From NCBI GenBank assembly GCA_023525715.1, contig CM042012.1:41397528-41461527 (forward strand): a stretch of 64,000 bases of DNA, given 5' to 3'. The stretch's first letter is position 1; every line of letters starts with the position of its first letter. The translations under genes and the position numbers were made by a program. The notes under the pieces were generated by a model. The model was not told where the DNA came from. It saw only the letters and a list, made by a program, of their open reading frames with translations, and ran no database searches. Origin of the DNA: Cichorium intybus. Taxonomy: Eukaryota; Streptophyta; Magnoliopsida; Asterales; Asteraceae. Of this stretch, positions 61,425-64,000 are shown piece by piece.

Positions 61425-62408
61425 TGACATCGCAGCGGTCGTCATGCGGTCAAAAATGAGAAAATACCTAACACACACACTTAGCACAGTGGAAGTCAGG
61501 GTCGATCCACAGGAGTTACGTGGTCGAGACAGGTGACAGATTACCAACTGCAGTGTCACGCTACAGTCAGAGGACCTAGTTCCTAACTTTTTCCAAAACA
61601 ATCCCAAAAGAACATAAACTAAAACAATCCCAAGCAAGCATTAACTAAACTAAACTACTAACTAAATCTTGTTACCTACTGAAATCAGAAGTACATCTCC
61701 AATTCAGAAGCAATCATAGGCAATCCAAACATCAAACACAATCCAATTACTCAAAAAATCATTCACAAGCATAAATACCGAAAAACTAAGCAATTAACAT
61801 AAACCAAATGATTCTCATTAACCAAATCAGATCCAACAGGTTCAAGACAGTAACCAAACTTATTAAAAACAGAAACAAAGACTCAATGTCAATGGTTGTC
61901 ACTCCCAAAGACACTAGCCACTATCACTAACTATTTAACTAATTGAAAATTAAAGATAAAAACATAAAAATACCAAAAGATGGTTGCTGAAGCTAAATCT
62001 CGGAGTCAAAGAGCCTTGGGGTCGATTTCACACCAGGTCTTCGCTGCTTTTTTCGACCTAAGAGCCTATATTTATAGTTGCAAAAATCTCGAGACCGCGC
62101 CGCGCATAAGTGGATCCCGCGTCGCGCGTAGGGGTTTATCCCCGTTTTATCGGCATTTGAATTCTTTCCACCGCCTCATACCCACGTCGCGCCTTGATGA
62201 ATTCCGCGGCACGCATACGTATTTGCCTGATTTTGCCTTGATCTTCAAACTTCTTCCAAATTGTATGCTTTTGGTCCCTGTTTTCATTATTTCTTTCCAA
62301 ACAAGTGCTGGCACGAAAAGTGAGAATACCACGATGTATATGATATAATTTCACTAAGAATAGGGCTCAACAACGACTAAAATATGTGATATTACTAGGC
62401 GTTTTTAA
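61425..62408 (-). repeat. 3' LTR of second Athila-like copy
   Basis: Plus-strand TGACATCGCAGCGGTCGTC to about GGCGTTTTTAA; matches the LTR of the complete copy in reverse. A minus-strand TATA box CTATAAATATAGG is at 62066-62078, beside GC words GCGCCGC and GCGTCGC (62097-62130). Confidence 0.75.
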
Positions 62409-63372
62409 TAGATTTTAACTAAGACTCAAACAATTTTTGACTGTGTTCAGTTTCAAAGCTTATTCCTTATGAGTTAGAGTGAAATAGTTCATGAAAACAT
62501 AATCGGAATGTTCTTTGGAATTCATGGCTTTCTAGAGAACCCTTGATTACAAATTTTCTGTCCACAATGAAGTGTACGTACTCATTCAGATTCTAAAGGC
62601 CATAAAAGAACTATCCATGACTTTCGATGTTGTCCGTGTAGCGAGCTTTCAGAAATACCATCCCAGACCAGACGATCTTAGATGGCAAGGTGCATAAGCC
62701 CCACCCATTTTAGTCTTACCGGCTCGAACAACAAAGGTCACTGATTGACAGTCCCTTCCAAAATCCCAAACTTAAAACGGTCCAATCTTCTAGACTCATA
62801 AAACTCAACTTATTTGACTAAACTAATAGCATGATTACAACTACATAGTATTTCTCGAAAAATACTAATGCTATAAACAATCACAAACTATTCAATTCAA
62901 AATTATAACCTATTAAAAATTTTGAAAAAACTGCTAAAATTTTGAAAATCGGTCATTTCCGCAAAAATTTCAAAAACTACTCTTTCGACCGTCCACACCC
63001 TACACTTAAAATCGTACAACGTCCCCGTTGTTTAAAAATTATTTAGAACAAGGGAGAAAGAGTTACCCCTTTGGACGGTAGATCGCTTGGTTGGTGCTCG
63101 GTGTCATAGGTACAAATACGAACAAAAAGGTCCTCGATTTCGCATTCTGGAGTTGTAGTGCAACAGTGAACACGCCGGTAGTCAAGAAAAGTGGAGGGGG
63201 CACGGTGACCCCACACTTGCTTGAAACAACTCCTCATTTTGGTATCACATGCATGACTCATAAAAAAGATTAAACGCAAACAAACAAACTAAAATATAAA
63301 CAAACAAAATATAGAAAGTGTCATAAGTATAGTACAGATACCCAAAAGAAGAAAAAAAATAAGAAAAATACA
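62409..63372 (-). other. 3' non-coding region of second copy
   Basis: Conserved with 48913-49800 in reverse, including polypurine-like words (minus-strand CAAGTGTGGGGTCACC near 63202 and TAAGTGTAGGGTGTGGACGG near 62990). Confidence 0.55.
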
Positions 63373-64000
63373 TCAATCGCCACCTGGTGGCCTGGAAGAT
63401 CCTGCCTCATGATCGTGGGCTCGGGCTGGGAATGGTCGGGGGCGGTTTCCCTGTTGTGTGGCTAACTCCAAAAGTACCCCTCCGATCCACTCCAACTGCT
63501 CCTCCATCCTAGCGACCCGATCCTGCAATCGCCTCAGCTCTGTCGCCTCCTCCTGCTGTGGCTGTGGTGCTGGCTCTGCTGGTGCTGCCGGTCTCCGGTG
63601 TCTCCTTCCTGGCTGGGCGTAAGCTGGCTGGGTGTCCCGGGGTGCCTCAGTCTCCACCCTCACGAACTGACCTGGGCGCTGCTGCTCTATAAGCCCCATG
63701 TTCTCCAGGGCTCGCACCGTAGTGTGAGTTGGAGGTAAAGTAGTCAAGGATGCCACAACGGGAGCAGTAAGGATCCGGTACGAACGGGCCAAGCGGGTGA
63801 TATAATGCCCGCGGGCCAGAGGACTGTTGGATGATGCACCCGTCGCACGGTTGGAAAGGGAGACGGCTAGAGCGAACGGGAGGTGAAGGAACCTGGAGGG
63901 GTCAAGGAGGACCTAGAGATATGTCATGTCCTCACCGGACACCTTCTGGCCCCTCCCTGTGCATGATGGTGGTGTAGACGATGCGGTGCATGAGCCAGTG
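63373..64000 (-). pseudogene. Athila ORF1-like gene, C-terminal part (second copy)
   Basis: The open part runs from 63792 (MARSYRILTAP...) to the stop at 63373 and matches the last 140 residues of the gene at 47744-48912, including the RVARMEEQLEWIGGVLLELA coiled coil. The frame continues upstream through SPLARGHYITR to a TAG at 63913-63915 and then needs a shift. It runs off the window. Confidence 0.65.

Larger units (their letters stand above)
61425..64000 (-). mobile_element. Athila-like non-autonomous element, second copy (3' part)
   Basis: Minus-strand relative of 44575-51022, running off the right edge. It shows the 3' LTR (61425-62408), a 3' non-coding region (62409-63370) and the ORF1-like pseudogene. 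The segment between LTR and non-coding region lacks the polypurine tract present in the other copy, so that part is deleted or changed. It is more diverged than the complete copy. Confidence 0.8.

Noticed and set aside
61980..62348. 122-aa plus-strand frame
   Set aside because: It is antisense within the minus-strand Athila-like LTR.

Overview
This is a plant nuclear window, and most of it is nested transposable elements. Signs of a plant are tRNA-iMet and tRNA-Asp primer sites of Ty1/copia and Ty3/gypsy type, TTTAGGG-type repeats, a plant CBF/DREB1 gene and fragments of plant exocyst SEC6. It is a eudicot, perhaps a composite (Asteraceae), but that family guess is weak. I see no bacterial, viral, rRNA or tRNA gene, and no CRISPR array. 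The only gene that looks intact and host-owned is the single-exon CBF/DREB1 transcription factor at 54416-55078 (minus strand). The only other long intact frames are gag and pol of a very young copia element.

Layout. 1-5545: 3' part of a deletion-derived SIRE-like copia element, inserted in a minus-strand non-autonomous LTR element (5546-8723, continuing beyond the left edge). 8889-9004: long (TA)n. 11270-12185 and 19537-about 19860: two halves of an old gypsy-type LTR, split by a complete second copy of the non-autonomous family (12186-19531, target duplication ATATC). About 19861-24226 and 34813-35142: an old minus-strand Athila-like gypsy relic (protease, ORF1-like gene, no RT or integrase seen), split by a complete 10.6 kb copia element (24227-34812, target duplication GAATG, LTRs without visible differences). 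35143 on: a CACTA terminus, (TA)n-flanked cassettes, and a Helitron-like element (36068 to about 39460) carrying SEC6 exons. 43050-44285: a tRNA-derived SINE and a cassette with inverted ends full of telomere-like repeats, both between (TA)n tracts. 44575-51022: a complete Athila-like non-autonomous element (target duplication TTCAT). 51468-52673: a 1.2 kb foldback element with an 8-bp target duplication. 54416-55078: the CBF gene. 55739-58764: a probable solo gypsy LTR. 61425-64000: a second, minus-strand copy of the Athila-like family, running off the right edge.

How the parts relate. The young copia element encodes everything needed to move (capsid and zinc knuckle, protease, integrase, RT, RNase H), while its neighbour at 1-5545 has lost integrase, RT and RNase H and would need help in trans. 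The two minus-strand elements at 5546-8723 and 12186-19531 keep LTRs, primer site and a gag relic, but the rest of their interior is non-coding and dense with inverted repeats. The most interesting signal is there: six hairpins share a 22-nt core (TGCCGGTnAnCCACAC...CTC) but each is closed by a different stem, and between the two element copies the stems change by paired substitutions that keep the pairing. That looks like a conserved structured RNA or DNA of a LARD-type element.
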